A stretch of 43,026 nucleotides of DNA from Richelia sinica FACHB-800 (GCF_014698825.1 NZ_JACJTT010000045.1:1-43026); one strand, 5' to 3'; positions 16,866-25,895 are shown, counted from the stretch's first letter. Translations and numbers: made by a program. Notes: generated from the sequence alone by a model not told the origin.

Positions 16866-17251
16866 TGGATCCGAGCAGAGTCGAACTGCTGTCCAAATTG
16901 GGTATTGACCCCCCGCTCATTCACAGGTTTAGCCTTTCTGACCCTCAAGGCGGGAATCGTTCATTGTCCCGAACGTAGGATGCTCTGATTAAGTCTTAGC
17001 TAACAAGTCAACCAGAGAATACTTGTTAGAGCATCCGTTGGGGTTAGCCTCTAGCCTTTAACGGAGTCAGACTAGAAGCGCTCGGACCTATAAGAGGCTA
17101 TTAGGCAGCAACTAGGGCTTCCTTACGAGCAAATTTTACGATATTGTTCGCATTTACTTTTTTTTCGAGCCTTGTATTTCCGAGAGACGACTCACTCTCG
17201 ACCTGAATCACAGAGTAGCGTTCGCCAACCTGTCGAAACCGTTACGGACCC
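16866..17251 (-). ncRNA. ssrA: tmRNA (ssrA)
   Basis: About 386 bases, with CCA not encoded. The 5' end GGGTCCG pairs with CGGATCC at the 3' end (one G-U), and discriminator A is at 16866. The D-loop-like TTTCGACAGG and the T arm GCAG-TTCGACT-CTGC are present. The tag reading frame runs 17151-17101: a GCG resume codon, then NNIVKFARKEALVAA, then TAA TAG. It rescues stalled ribosomes and adds this degradation tag. It is a one-piece, normally ordered tmRNA, which contrasts with the permuted units at 9565-9800. Confidence 0.97.
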
Positions 17252-17268
17252 ATGTGGTTCATACTTCT

Positions 17269-17297
17269 ATTATAGTGCCCTGTTTTGGCAGTGACAA
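17269..17297 (-). promoter_or_regulatory. Sigma-70-type promoter of ssrA
   Basis: On the minus strand TTGTCA (17297-17292) and a perfect TATAAT (17274-17269) are spaced 17 bases apart. The predicted start is about 10 bases before the mature tmRNA 5' end. Confidence 0.8.
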
Positions 17298-17779
17298 CTA
17301 AAAAGCATAGCTGTCCATAATCATAGCATAAATTATAGAATTTTCAGCTTATCCAGAAGCGCGATCGCAAACTTCATGACTCTACCCTTTTACAGATGGA
17401 GATGGTCTACAAGTCGGTTCCAATATTGCTGTAGCAAGTAGGGCAACACAGAATGATGTGTTACAACTTTTACTTATTCTTCAGGTTTTGTCATAAAAGT
17501 AGCAACTAACCACTGATTTTAGCTATTTTGCTAAAAATTTCTTTTCCTTCGTGAAAAATTTATCAGTAAGTTGAAAATATTTACTAATAAGGATAAAGTA
17601 TAATCTTGTAGCTTTTCAGCCAATATCAGACTCTAGTCCTGAAATTATCGTGGAATGTTCCTGTAAGTCAATCCTATCTTGACTTATAAATATTCTCAAC
17701 TAATATGTTCCACCAGTGAACCTTACAAGCTAAAACTACCTTAGCTAAATGATTATATTTTTCAATTGATGAGCAGAGC
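17298..17779. other. Intergenic region between ssrA and the iron-transport genes
   Basis: About 480 bases, AT-rich towards the right. It contains one HIP1 site (near 17360) and a TATAAT-like box near 17600 that could serve the permease operon. A short stretch at about 17391-17494 reads like peptide on the plus strand (DGDGLQVGSNIAVASRATQ) but has no start and no match I recognise. No Fur-type palindrome stands out. Confidence 0.35.
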
Positions 17780-18811
17780 ATGACAAAAGCAACCACAGCA
17801 TCACCAAGGAACTGGAATATACCCAAAATATCGCCATTAGCGGGTTTGATTCTAGGTACACTGATTTTGCTAACTTGCTTTGTGTATAGTATTACCTTAG
17901 GTGCAGCAGATATACCGTTAGACAAGATTCTGGAATCCTTTATCAACTTTGATGGTGCTTATGAACATTTAGTCATCCAGACAGTGAGATTACCGCGATC
18001 GCTCATTGCTCTACTCGTAGGCTCATGCTTGGCAGTTTCTGGCTCATTAATGCAAGGTTTGACACGCAATCCCTTAGCAGATCCAGGCATTTTAGGTATT
18101 GAATCAGGAGCAGCATTAGCTGTAGTTACAACAATTTTTGTATTTGGTAACTCTTCCTTAGGTGTGCTAACCGCAGTAGCTTTTGTAGGTGCAGGCGCAA
18201 CAGCTATGTCAGTTTATCTCCTTGGTTCTCTGGGAAAAGGAGGAGCAACCCCACTGAATTTGACAGTTGCAGGTGCAGCCTTAACTGCGCTTATTTCTTC
18301 TCTAACTACAGCTATTCTCATTGTCAGCCAACGCACCTTAGAAGATATTAGATTTTGGTTAGCTGGTTCTTTAGCTGGAAGGGATTTCCACATTTTATTG
18401 CCAGTATTACCTTTTGTGGTTGTTGGTTTAGTCGTCGCCTTTGTCTTGGGTAGACAAATCACAACTATGAGTCTGGGTGAAGATGTGGCTAAAGGCTTGG
18501 GTCAACAGACAGCTTGGGTCAAAATTACAACAGCTATTAGCGTGGTTTTGCTAGCAGGAAGTTCCGTCTCATTAGCTGGGCCAATCGGCTTTATTGGCTT
18601 AGTAGTTCCCCATCTCGTGAGATTTTTTATCAAAGCTGATTATCGTTGGATTTTGCCTTACTCTGCGGTTGTCGGTGCAACTTTACTGTTAGTTGCAGAT
18701 GTGGCAGCACGTGTCTTACTCAAACCCCAGGAATTACCTGTGGGAGTGATGACAGCATTAATTGGCGCACCATTTTTTATTTACTTGGCTAAATCAAAGG
18801 TAAAAAAATGA
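17780..18811 (+). CDS. Iron-siderophore ABC transporter permease (FecCD family), first
   Basis: A 343-residue integral membrane protein with about nine or ten helices. Family markers are VRLPRSLIALLVGSCLAVSGSLMQG, TRNPLADPGILGIESGAALAV and GLVVPHLVRFF near the C-terminus, the last being the region that contacts the ATPase. It should form a heterodimer with the next gene product and move ferric siderophore or another chelate across the inner membrane. Its stop overlaps the next start by four bases (ATGA), which indicates coupled translation. Confidence 0.92.
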   Translation: MTKATTASPRNWNIPKISPLAGLILGTLILLTCFVYSITLGAADIPLDKILESFINFDGAYEHLVIQTVRLPRSLIALLVGSCLAVSGSLMQGLTRNPLADPGILGIESGAALAVVTTIFVFGNSSLGVLTAVAFVGAGATAMSVYLLGSLGKGGATPLNLTVAGAALTALISSLTTAILIVSQRTLEDIRFWLAGSLAGRDFHILLPVLPFVVVGLVVAFVLGRQITTMSLGEDVAKGLGQQTAWVKITTAISVVLLAGSSVSLAGPIGFIGLVVPHLVRFFIKADYRWILPYSAVVGATLLLVADVAARVLLKPQELPVGVMTALIGAPFFIYLAKSKVKK

Positions 18812-19848
18812 AGGCTGATTGGCTTGTAATCCGTTCCGAGAACATATCTTTGCGGATTGACCGCCGTGTGCCACCAATACTGCTATGTTTGGCGGTGACA
18901 GTGGCAGTAGCGATGGTGATGAATTTAGGTCGAGGTGAATATCCGATTTCTCCTTTAGATATCGTCAAAACCGTATTGGGTATAAATACAGGCAACCCAG
19001 ACCATGCTTTTGTCATTTATAACCTGCGTCTACCCCGCACCCTGGTTGCTTTTATGGTGGGAATGGCACTGGCTGTTTCTGGGACTATATTTCAAGGCAT
19101 CACACGCAACCCATTAGCTGATCCTGCGATTATCGGCATCAATGCAGGAGCAAGTCTAGCAGCAGTTTCAGTCATTGTTTTCTTTCCATTAGCACCCATT
19201 TACACTGTGCCTGTGTCAGCCTTTGTCGGTGCTCTATTGATGGCTGGGTTAATTTACTCCTTAGCTTGGAACAATGGTAGTTCCCCTGTTTTGTTTATTT
19301 TAATGGGTGTGGGGTTATCTGCGATCGCTGGTGCTTTCACCAATTTGATGATTACCTTTGGCGATATATATAGTGTGAGTGATGCTTTGGTGTGGTTAGC
19401 TGGTAGTGTCTACGGACGTACCTGGGAACAAGTCTTTTCCTTTTTACCTTGGTTAATCATTTTTTTACCCATGGCTTTGCTATTAGCTAGACATTTGAAC
19501 GCCTTAAATTTGGGAGATGATGTAGCCAAAAGTTTAGGCACTCCTGTGGAATGGCAACGGGGTTTACTGGTGCTAGTGGGTGTAGCCTTAGCAGGTTCAG
19601 GAGTCGCCACTGCGGGCATGATTGGTTTTGTAGGATTAATTGCACCCCACTTAGGCAGACAGTTAGTAGGGACAAATCATCAAGGATTGATTCCTACCTC
19701 TGCATTATTAGGAGGAATGCTAGTTGTGGTGGCAGACTTCCTGGGTAGAACTCTGTTTGCACCTATCGAAATTCCTTGTGGGGTGGTGACCGCTGCCGTC
19801 GGTGCCCCTTATTTTCTCTATTTACTCATTCGTAATCGGAAGAAGTAG
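18808..19848 (+). CDS. Iron-siderophore ABC transporter permease (FecCD family), second
   Basis: A 346-residue paralogue of the preceding permease with the same markers: LRLPRTLVAFMVGMALAVSG, TRNPLADPAIIGINAGASLA, and GMIGFVGLIAPHLGRQLVG near the end. The paired permease genes indicate a heterodimeric channel of the FepDG/FecCD type. It is followed by a pair of 64-base repeats and then the ATPase gene. Confidence 0.92.
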   Translation: MKADWLVIRSENISLRIDRRVPPILLCLAVTVAVAMVMNLGRGEYPISPLDIVKTVLGINTGNPDHAFVIYNLRLPRTLVAFMVGMALAVSGTIFQGITRNPLADPAIIGINAGASLAAVSVIVFFPLAPIYTVPVSAFVGALLMAGLIYSLAWNNGSSPVLFILMGVGLSAIAGAFTNLMITFGDIYSVSDALVWLAGSVYGRTWEQVFSFLPWLIIFLPMALLLARHLNALNLGDDVAKSLGTPVEWQRGLLVLVGVALAGSGVATAGMIGFVGLIAPHLGRQLVGTNHQGLIPTSALLGGMLVVVADFLGRTLFAPIEIPCGVVTAAVGAPYFLYLLIRNRKK

Positions 19849-19850
19849 GG

Positions 19851-19974
19851 GCGGGTTCTGTGAGATTTTCACACAGAAAACAAATATATCAGTTATACCC
19901 GCCCGTACATAGAGGCAGGTTCTGTGAGATTTTCACACAGAAAACAAATATGTCAGTTAAACCCGCCCGTACAA
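19851..19974. repeat. Two tandem 64-base repeats with nested inverted repeats
   Basis: The unit at 19851-19914 is repeated at 19915-19974 with about four differences. Each unit holds TTCTGTG and CACAGAA as an inner inverted pair around AGATTTTCA, and an outer GCGGGT/ACCCGC pair (GCAGGT in the second). Each can fold on its own into a hairpin with a small side loop. It lies between the second permease gene and the ATPase gene. Confidence 0.75.
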
Positions 19975-19996
19975 CAGTCAACAATCAACATTTAAA

Positions 19997-20815
19997 ATGG
20001 GAATAAATATGAAAGGATTATCAACCAAAGGTCTATCTTTAGCTTACGATGGTGTGTCAATTATCCGAGACCTCAATTTAGCAGTTCCTCCCGGAAAAAT
20101 TAGTGCTTTAGTCGGTGCCAATGGTTGTGGTAAATCTACTTTATTACGAGGTTTAGCCAGATTACTTAAACCCTATGGTGGTGCTATTTATCTAGATGGA
20201 CAATCTATTTTTAATCTTTCTACTAAACAAGTCGCACAACAACTAGGAATATTACCTCAAAATCCAGTGGCACCAGAAGGATTAACAGTCAAAGACTTGG
20301 TAGGACAAGGACGTTATCCTTATCAAAATTGGTTGCAGCAGTGGTCAGAACAAGATGAAATAATTGTCCAACAAGCATTAGAAATTACAGATTTGTTAGC
20401 CTTGGCAAATAGAGCATTAGATACTTTATCTGGTGGACAAAGACAACGTGCTTGGATTGCTATGGCATTGGCTCAAGATACAGATATTTTATTATTAGAT
20501 GAACCAACTACTTTTTTAGATTTAGCCCATCAAATAGAAGTTTTAGATTTGTTATATGAATTGAATCAGCATCAAGAACGAACTATTGTCATGGTGCTGC
20601 ACGATTTAAATCAGGCTTGTCGTTATGCAGATTATTTGGTTGCTGTCAAACAAGGCAGAATTTTCACTGCTGGAGAACCTCAGGAGGTCATGACAGAGGA
20701 AATGGTCAAAGAAGTTTTTGACTTAGATTGTCGTATTGTATCTGACCCAGTTGTGGGAACACCAATGTGTGTACCTATAGGACGTAAAGGCAAGGTCAAT
20801 ATACTGTCTAATTAA
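19997..20815 (+). CDS. Iron-siderophore ABC transporter ATP-binding protein (FecE-like)
   Basis: A 272-residue ATPase. It has Walker [10 protein letters not shown], a Q-loop region ([13 protein letters not shown]), signature [15 protein letters not shown], Walker [14 protein letters not shown] and switch His in [10 protein letters not shown]. The sequence around [13 protein letters not shown] is typical of the iron-chelate subfamily. ATG codons at 19997 and 20009 are both possible; the second has a GGGAATAA sequence in front. It powers the two permeases upstream. Confidence 0.94.
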   Translation: MGINMKGLSTKGLSLAYDGVSIIRDLNLAVPPGKISALVGANGCGKSTLLRGLARLLKPYGGAIYLDGQSIFNLSTKQVAQQLGILPQNPVAPEGLTVKDLVGQGRYPYQNWLQQWSEQDEIIVQQALEITDLLALANRALDTLSGGQRQRAWIAMALAQDTDILLLDEPTTFLDLAHQIEVLDLLYELNQHQERTIVMVLHDLNQACRYADYLVAVKQGRIFTAGEPQEVMTEEMVKEVFDLDCRIVSDPVVGTPMCVPIGRKGKVNILSN

Positions 20816-20838
20816 TAAATGAGAATGAAAGAAATAAT

Positions 20839-21801
20839 ATGAAAAAAATTTGTTACTGCTTGCAGCTATTTTTAGTAGTATTTTTTTCATGTTTTACAAG
20901 CATTGCTTGTCATAGTATTTTACCAGATCAAATATCCTCAAATTCTGAATGTCGATTAATTAAGCATGATCTAGGGGAAACTTGTGTACCTCTAAATCCA
21001 CAGCGAATCATTGTGACAGATCAAGTTGCCTTGGAAAATGTTATAGCCTTAGGATTAAAACCTATAGGAATGCCTGACACTACTTACGTAGCTAGTAAAT
21101 CTAGTTTTCTCAAAAACCAAATAGCTGATATACCTTACATTGGCAAGGAAGACCAGTTTAATTTAGAAAAGATTTTAGATTTAAAGCCAGATTTAATTAT
21201 TAGTTTATATGGAATGAGTTCAACCAACTATCAGTTACTTTCTCGCATAGCACCTACGGTTAAATTTAGATATATTCATGCTGAATGGCAAAACTCTTTT
21301 CGACAAATTTCTACAGTTGTCAATAAAACTAAACAAGCAGAAAAATTACTGGATGAATACAAACAAAAATTAGCGAAATTGGGGGATTTAATTAAAAATA
21401 AAAGCAATAAAGTAAAAGTGTCTGTTAGCCGTTTTCATGGTGGTGTAAAACTGCCAGAGTTTCGTTCTCAATTTTCCTTTCCTGGTAGTATTTTACAAGA
21501 AATTGGTCTTTCACTGCCAGATAATCAAAGCAAATTAATTAAAAATCCTGATGATACTTTGGTAATTTTAAATTTAGAGCGTATAGACTTATTGGATGCT
21601 GATGTTTTATTTGTAGCGGTAGACCCTGGTGCTAAAGATTTATTTCAAAAATATCAACATACTCGTCTTTGGCAAACTCTGAATGTGGTGCAAAATCAAC
21701 GAGTTTATAGTGTTGATTCTAGTTACTGGATTTTTGGTAGTATTCTCTCCGCTAATGCCATAGTTGATGATTTATTTAAGTATCTATTACAAACAACATA
21801 A
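20839..21801 (+). CDS. Iron-siderophore substrate-binding lipoprotein
   Basis: A 320-residue periplasmic binding protein of the FecB/FhuD class. The N-terminus has a positive start, a hydrophobic segment (LQLFLVVFFSCF) and a lipobox ending in SIAC, so it is probably lipid-anchored. The core shows PQRIIVTDQVALENVIALGLKP, LDLKPDLIISLYG and the closing SSYWIFGSILSANAIVDDL. It is the last gene of the permease-ATPase run. A clear paralogue is at 24389-25372. The chelate bound cannot be told from sequence. Confidence 0.9.
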   Translation: MKKICYCLQLFLVVFFSCFTSIACHSILPDQISSNSECRLIKHDLGETCVPLNPQRIIVTDQVALENVIALGLKPIGMPDTTYVASKSSFLKNQIADIPYIGKEDQFNLEKILDLKPDLIISLYGMSSTNYQLLSRIAPTVKFRYIHAEWQNSFRQISTVVNKTKQAEKLLDEYKQKLAKLGDLIKNKSNKVKVSVSRFHGGVKLPEFRSQFSFPGSILQEIGLSLPDNQSKLIKNPDDTLVILNLERIDLLDADVLFVAVDPGAKDLFQKYQHTRLWQTLNVVQNQRVYSVDSSYWIFGSILSANAIVDDLFKYLLQTT

Positions 21802-21817
21802 ATTAATCATGGAATTG

Positions 21818-23137
21818 TCAAGATTCTGCATCATAGTCAGGTATAATCGTTTCTACTTTTCGCAGCACGGGGATAGAAAAGCCTAGCCAACCTGCTAGCA
21901 GCATACACAATGAGCAAATCACATATAACAATCCTATCCCTGCACCGGTACCAGTCCCAAATAATCCGCCAAAAATAGCCACCAAAACACTGCTTGATTG
22001 CAAAGCTGGTGTAAACACCTGATCTGCCAAGGGGCCGGCAATTAAATGGCCTAGCGCGGAAGCAATCTGTAATAATAGCGATCGCGTGGCAAAGACTCTC
22101 CCCTGCACATCAGGAGGTACTTTCGCTAGCCAAATTGCATTATCTGAACTGCCATTCAAAGGAAAATTTAAAGAAGAGCAAAACTGTGCTGGAATCCACA
22201 CCCAAGGTGTTCTCCCTAAACCAAATATAATTTTACTAATACCAGCACCTATCATCCCCCATAAAACACCTTTAATTTTCTGTCTAAACCCACCCCAACT
22301 ACTGACAATTATTGCCCCTATTACTCCACCAAAACCAGCCGCAGCAGCCAAACTTCCCAGCAATACAGTATCGTTATTAGTGCGAGATAAAATCATTGGT
22401 GTATATAGAGAATTACCAATGTCATGGGGTAGCCAAAATAATAAATTTATGAATAACAACGCTAGTAAACTTTTGTGATGATTAATATAATGCCAACCTA
22501 ATGCTAAATCCTGCCCTATATTGGCTAAATTTTCCGTTTTTTCTTTTGGTATTGGTTGAGGAATTTTGACCAATACTAAACTAGTAATAGCAATTGCAAA
22601 AGTAGAGATATCAATCAACCAAATGCCAACAAAACCAATAACTGTATAGAGATATCCTGCCAAAGCAGGTGCAATAATTTGACTGCCGTAACCAGATAGA
22701 AATTCTAAACTACTAGCACGAGTGTAGTGTTGCTTAGGAATCATCAGTGATACCGATGAAGAAGAAGCCAAATATTGAAACTGATTAAAAGTACCAACAA
22801 TCGCCCCTGTCAGATAAAAATGCCAAATTTGTAAATTATTAGTGAGATGCAATAACAAAATAATAATGGTGCTGATCACCGCAACTGTATCCCCCAGCAT
22901 CATTAAAAGTTTACGATTAAATTTATCTACAATTACACCACTGATGGGGGTAATCAAAATACTGGGTAGTAAGCTAAAAAAACCTACTAGAGTTATAGTT
23001 GTTGCTTTACCTGTGATTTCCCATGCCCAAATTTCAATTGCAAAAGCGGTCATGCCGCTACCAATGGTAGATACTAATTGACCAAGCCAAACTATGAGAA
23101 AACTACGCATACTGGCTGGATTTGTTGGTTGTGACAT
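21818..23137 (-). CDS. MFS exporter (MFS_3/EntS-like), possible siderophore exporter
   Basis: A 439-residue protein with about twelve membrane helices. Features are FLIVWLGQLVSTIGSGMTAFAIEIWAWEITG, GVIVDKFNRKLLMMLGD (the MFS loop 2-3 motif) and PPDVQGRVFATRSLLLQIASALG (the second-half counterpart). The MFS_3 group contains the enterobactin exporter EntS and macrolide efflux pumps. Lying between two siderophore-binding protein genes, it may export a siderophore; that role is inferred from context. It converges with the binding-protein gene ending at 21801, with only 16 bases between. Confidence 0.85.
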   Translation of the reverse strand: MSQPTNPASMRSFLIVWLGQLVSTIGSGMTAFAIEIWAWEITGKATTITLVGFFSLLPSILITPISGVIVDKFNRKLLMMLGDTVAVISTIIILLLHLTNNLQIWHFYLTGAIVGTFNQFQYLASSSSVSLMIPKQHYTRASSLEFLSGYGSQIIAPALAGYLYTVIGFVGIWLIDISTFAIAITSLVLVKIPQPIPKEKTENLANIGQDLALGWHYINHHKSLLALLFINLLFWLPHDIGNSLYTPMILSRTNNDTVLLGSLAAAAGFGGVIGAIIVSSWGGFRQKIKGVLWGMIGAGISKIIFGLGRTPWVWIPAQFCSSLNFPLNGSSDNAIWLAKVPPDVQGRVFATRSLLLQIASALGHLIAGPLADQVFTPALQSSSVLVAIFGGLFGTGTGAGIGLLYVICSLCMLLAGWLGFSIPVLRKVETIIPDYDAES

Positions 23138-23205
23138 CTTGAGTTATGGTGCGGCAAATGAAGAGTATAGTTAAAAACCTTTGAATATGAGCATTGAGTA
23201 TTTAT

Positions 23206-24111
23206 TTAATTACTTTCTGCCATTTCTTCCTTCATCAAGGCGATTCTTTCCTGTGGTTTTAATAAAGGACAATTTGGACATTGTTGATTGCATGGAGGAA
23301 TGAAAGCATATAAACAACAAGTGAGACGAACTGTGGTATTAGTTGGTAACCCAGGTTCGTTGATTTGTTCAGTACGCACTAAGTTGTAAAGTGGGTTTTT
23401 TCCTGGCATAACTGAACTGTATGGTTGTTTATACAATGCAGAATAATCTGTGTAGATAGCTTCTGAATTTGTATATTTACTAAGTTCAGCAAACTGTCCT
23501 TCCGAAGCATTTACCGCATTACCCCACATGGTCTTTTTAGATAGTTTGGTTAAGCAATGCACGCGGTTTATCATTGGTGCTAGATTATGCTGAAATAAAC
23601 CTGTAAAGACAGTTTGATGTAAAGCTTCTACAGTATTGACAATTTTGCCTGGGTAGTCTTGAGGAATGGGAATAGGGACTCGCTGAGGATAAATAACAGT
23701 ACCACTTAAATCATGAATCCATAACGCTTTGGGTTCTCCGTTTTCCACGACAAAACTCACATTTTCCAGCCTTGTATCCAGACCTAAACCGGCCCAAGTC
23801 ATCAAAGCTAAAATCCCTGGTAATGTTGTCCAACTATATATTTTGTTCCAGATAGAAGCAGCAATGCGAATATCTTGAGTTTTTTGGTATTCCTCCCTCA
23901 ATCGCCAATGAGAAACAAGTCTATAGGGTTGGAGATAATTAATTAATGAAATCACTTCAGCGTCTTCAGGTGGCTGAGTCAAAATTATCTGTTCTGTATA
24001 GAAACGATCTAACTCACTTTGAGCAAGATGAAATATCTCTTCTAAGAAATTCAACACAATTTTTTTAGTGGCTTGTTGAGAAATTATGTCTCTATTTTGA
24101 TGAATGATCAT
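23206..24111 (-). CDS. FhuF-like ferric-siderophore reductase
   Basis: A 301-residue soluble protein. The C-terminus reads TVRLTCCLYAFIPPCNQQCPNCPLLK, with the adjacent Cys pair and later C-x2-C of the FhuF [2Fe-2S] reductases. Eleven residues lie between the pair and the C-x2-C, one more than the ten in E. coli FhuF, and an additional Cys lies in the interval. The N-terminal part resembles the FhuF/IucA-IucC C-terminal region (TWAGLGLDTRLENVSFVV). It would release iron from imported siderophore by reduction in the cytoplasm. The gene sits downstream of an AT-rich palindrome that could bind Fur. Confidence 0.75.
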   Translation of the reverse strand: MIIHQNRDIISQQATKKIVLNFLEEIFHLAQSELDRFYTEQIILTQPPEDAEVISLINYLQPYRLVSHWRLREEYQKTQDIRIAASIWNKIYSWTTLPGILALMTWAGLGLDTRLENVSFVVENGEPKALWIHDLSGTVIYPQRVPIPIPQDYPGKIVNTVEALHQTVFTGLFQHNLAPMINRVHCLTKLSKKTMWGNAVNASEGQFAELSKYTNSEAIYTDYSALYKQPYSSVMPGKNPLYNLVRTEQINEPGLPTNTTVRLTCCLYAFIPPCNQQCPNCPLLKPQERIALMKEEMAESN

Positions 24112-24274
24112 AAAAATTTCATTAGGTATTTAAACAGGTTGCTTTCATTAAATTCTCTTTTGGCTTTTAACGAATTTCATTACATCTTCTGATAAATCTG
24201 TAAAGATGTAATTGTCTTGACATTTGATTAATCAACGTTGGCTAATAGTATTTTTTATTACTATTGCTGAATTT

Positions 24275-24291
24275 AATTATTGAAAATAATT
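24275..24291. promoter_or_regulatory. Candidate Fur-type operator upstream of the FhuF-like gene
   Basis: AATTATT and AATAATT are perfect inverted 7-mers around GAA. They lie about 165 bases before the reductase start at 24111. The composition and length are compatible with a cyanobacterial Fur box, but such AT palindromes are common in this genome type. Confidence 0.3.
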
Positions 24292-24388
24292 GCAACTGTA
24301 TTCAGAGAAAATATTTTTATCTTTAATTATCAAAATTCTATTTTCTGTTATGGAAATCCTATTATTGACAACGTAATTTCAGAAAATT

Positions 24389-25372
24389 TCAGGAATCTGG
24401 TAATAGATATTTAACTAAGTCATCGAGAACAGCATGAGCAGAAAGGACATTACCAAAAATCCAGTAACTTGAATCAACAGTATATACCCGTTTATTTTTC
24501 ACTACATTCAGTGTTTGCCATAAAGGACTATGTTGATATTTTTGGAAGTTTTCTTCTGCACCTGGATCTAGTGCAATAAACATCACATCCGACTCTAGCA
24601 AATCTACTCGCTCTAAACTAACATTATAAAAACTGATATTTGTACCACTACTAATCTGATGTTGTGCTAGAGGTATAGATAGTTGTAACTCTTCTAAAAT
24701 ACTGACGGGGAAAGATAATTTGTTCAAAAATTGTGTAAATTGAATACTTGTATAAAATCTCATTACAGCAATTTCTTGTTTGTGATTTTTTTGAGCAAAC
24801 TGCAATCGCAAATCTTCAATCCTTCGTTGGTAATTTTCCAGTAATTCCTCTGCTTGTTTTTCTTTACCAACTACTTGAGCAACTTCCTTTAAAGTTTGTT
24901 TCCAATCTTTTTCTGTATAAGTAAAACAAACAATTGGGGCTATTTTTGATAGTAATTGATAATCAGAAGAGCTGCATAAAAAGCCTAAAATCAAATCTGG
25001 TTTCAATTTAATAATTTTTTCAAAATTTATTTGACTTTCCTTTCCTAAATCAATAATTCCATCTACCTTATCTCTCAATATATGACTCTTATTGCCTACT
25101 CTGTTTGCCGATGTTGCTGCAATCGGTTTTAAGCCTAAAGCTACTAATATTTCTAAACTTTCTTGATCAGATACAATAATACGCTGGGGATAAAAGGGAA
25201 TACAACTTTCTCCTAATGTATGTTTAACTATGCGACACTCTGAGTCTATTTTTTTTTGATTTAGATAGGATATTTTTGGTGATGAAACAATAGAATAAAT
25301 ATGAAAACAAATGACAACTAAGGTCACGATTAAAAATAATTTAATGTATCTATTGGAGAATATATTAATCAT
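24389..25372 (-). CDS. Iron-siderophore substrate-binding protein, paralogue of 20839-21801
   Basis: A 327-residue FecB/FhuD-class binding protein, colinear with the product of 20839-21801 (shared SECR-x-KH-LGE-C, PQRIIV-DQ, FQKYQH, LWQTLNVV, DSSYWIFG). The N-terminus is a single hydrophobic segment (LFLIVTLVVICFHIYSIV). Its only Cys follows Ile, a poor lipobox, so it is more likely membrane-anchored by the helix than lipidated. No permease or ATPase gene accompanies it, so it may share the transporter at 17780-20815 and broaden its substrates. Confidence 0.87.
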   Translation of the reverse strand: MINIFSNRYIKLFLIVTLVVICFHIYSIVSSPKISYLNQKKIDSECRIVKHTLGESCIPFYPQRIIVSDQESLEILVALGLKPIAATSANRVGNKSHILRDKVDGIIDLGKESQINFEKIIKLKPDLILGFLCSSSDYQLLSKIAPIVCFTYTEKDWKQTLKEVAQVVGKEKQAEELLENYQRRIEDLRLQFAQKNHKQEIAVMRFYTSIQFTQFLNKLSFPVSILEELQLSIPLAQHQISSGTNISFYNVSLERVDLLESDVMFIALDPGAEENFQKYQHSPLWQTLNVVKNKRVYTVDSSYWIFGNVLSAHAVLDDLVKYLLPDS

Positions 25373-25519
25373 TATGTCTTGATAAATTATTTAGTAAAAC
25401 AATCAGCAGTTTATACAAATTTAAATAATGTTGACGATAGATAAGCCCACTTGATGCTAGACTCCCCTGGATAAGGGGATATCTATGTGTCACATTCTTT
25501 TTTAAAATTGGCATTAGTT

Positions 25520-25548
25520 ATTAATTTGCTATTAATATTCAAATTAAT
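25520..25548. promoter_or_regulatory. Perfect 9-bp inverted repeat upstream of the binding-protein gene
   Basis: ATTAATTTG (25520-25528) and CAAATTAAT (25540-25548) flank the AT-rich spacer CTATTAATATT. It sits about 150 bases before the start at 25372, a plausible operator position. A Fur-like regulator is one candidate. Confidence 0.4.
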
Positions 25549-25717
25549 GACCATAATTTCACTGTTGGTGAGTTCTCAGATGAGTCCTGAGTTGACAAAA
25601 TTTCTGTCATATAATTGAAATTCCATACTTCTCTCTACAAAACAGCTATATATTGCAAAATATTTGCAATTAATTGTGGAAAGAGTTTATGTAATTTAAG
25701 CGGTAAAAGTCTATATA

Positions 25718-25751
25718 GTAGGCGGAGAATTTTAACCCATAGCCGGAGAAT
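25718..25751. promoter_or_regulatory. Direct repeat TAG(G/C)CGGAGAATT, 21-base period: candidate AraC/PchR site
   Basis: TAGGCGGAGAATT (25718-25730) recurs as TAGCCGGAGAATT (25739-25751), with 12 of 13 bases shared. The 21-base period is two helix turns, which is typical of AraC-family direct-repeat sites. It lies just downstream of the AraC-type gene (25896-26918) and upstream of the binding-protein gene, and stands out against the AT-rich surroundings. Confidence 0.5.
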
Positions 25752-25895
25752 TGCACGCCAGACCTGCAAAAAAGCAGCAAATAACAGCTAAATAAGGTGA
25801 CGAAACCAATTTCATCAGGGCTTATCCTTGCTAGATTTTAGTGAAATAATCTCAAATTTAATCAAATCTCAAAGAATAAATGATAAATATTTTTA

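Larger units (their letters stand above)
25373..25895. other. Regulatory-looking intergenic region between AraC-type regulator and binding-protein gene
   Basis: A 520-base AT-rich gap holding the promoter of the binding-protein gene (start 25372). It contains the 9-bp inverted repeat at 25520-25548 and the 21-base-spaced direct repeat at 25718-25751, both listed separately. No coding frame was seen. Confidence 0.45.

Noticed and set aside
16775-16978. Small plus-strand open frame across the terminator and tmRNA 3' end
   Set aside because: It crosses a perfect terminator stem and the antisense of tmRNA, so it is incidental.
17391-17494. Short peptide-like stretch (DGDGLQVGSNIAVASRATQ) between ssrA and the permease genes
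   Set aside because: No start codon or ribosome site, about 33 codons only, and no family recognised; too little to call a gene remnant.
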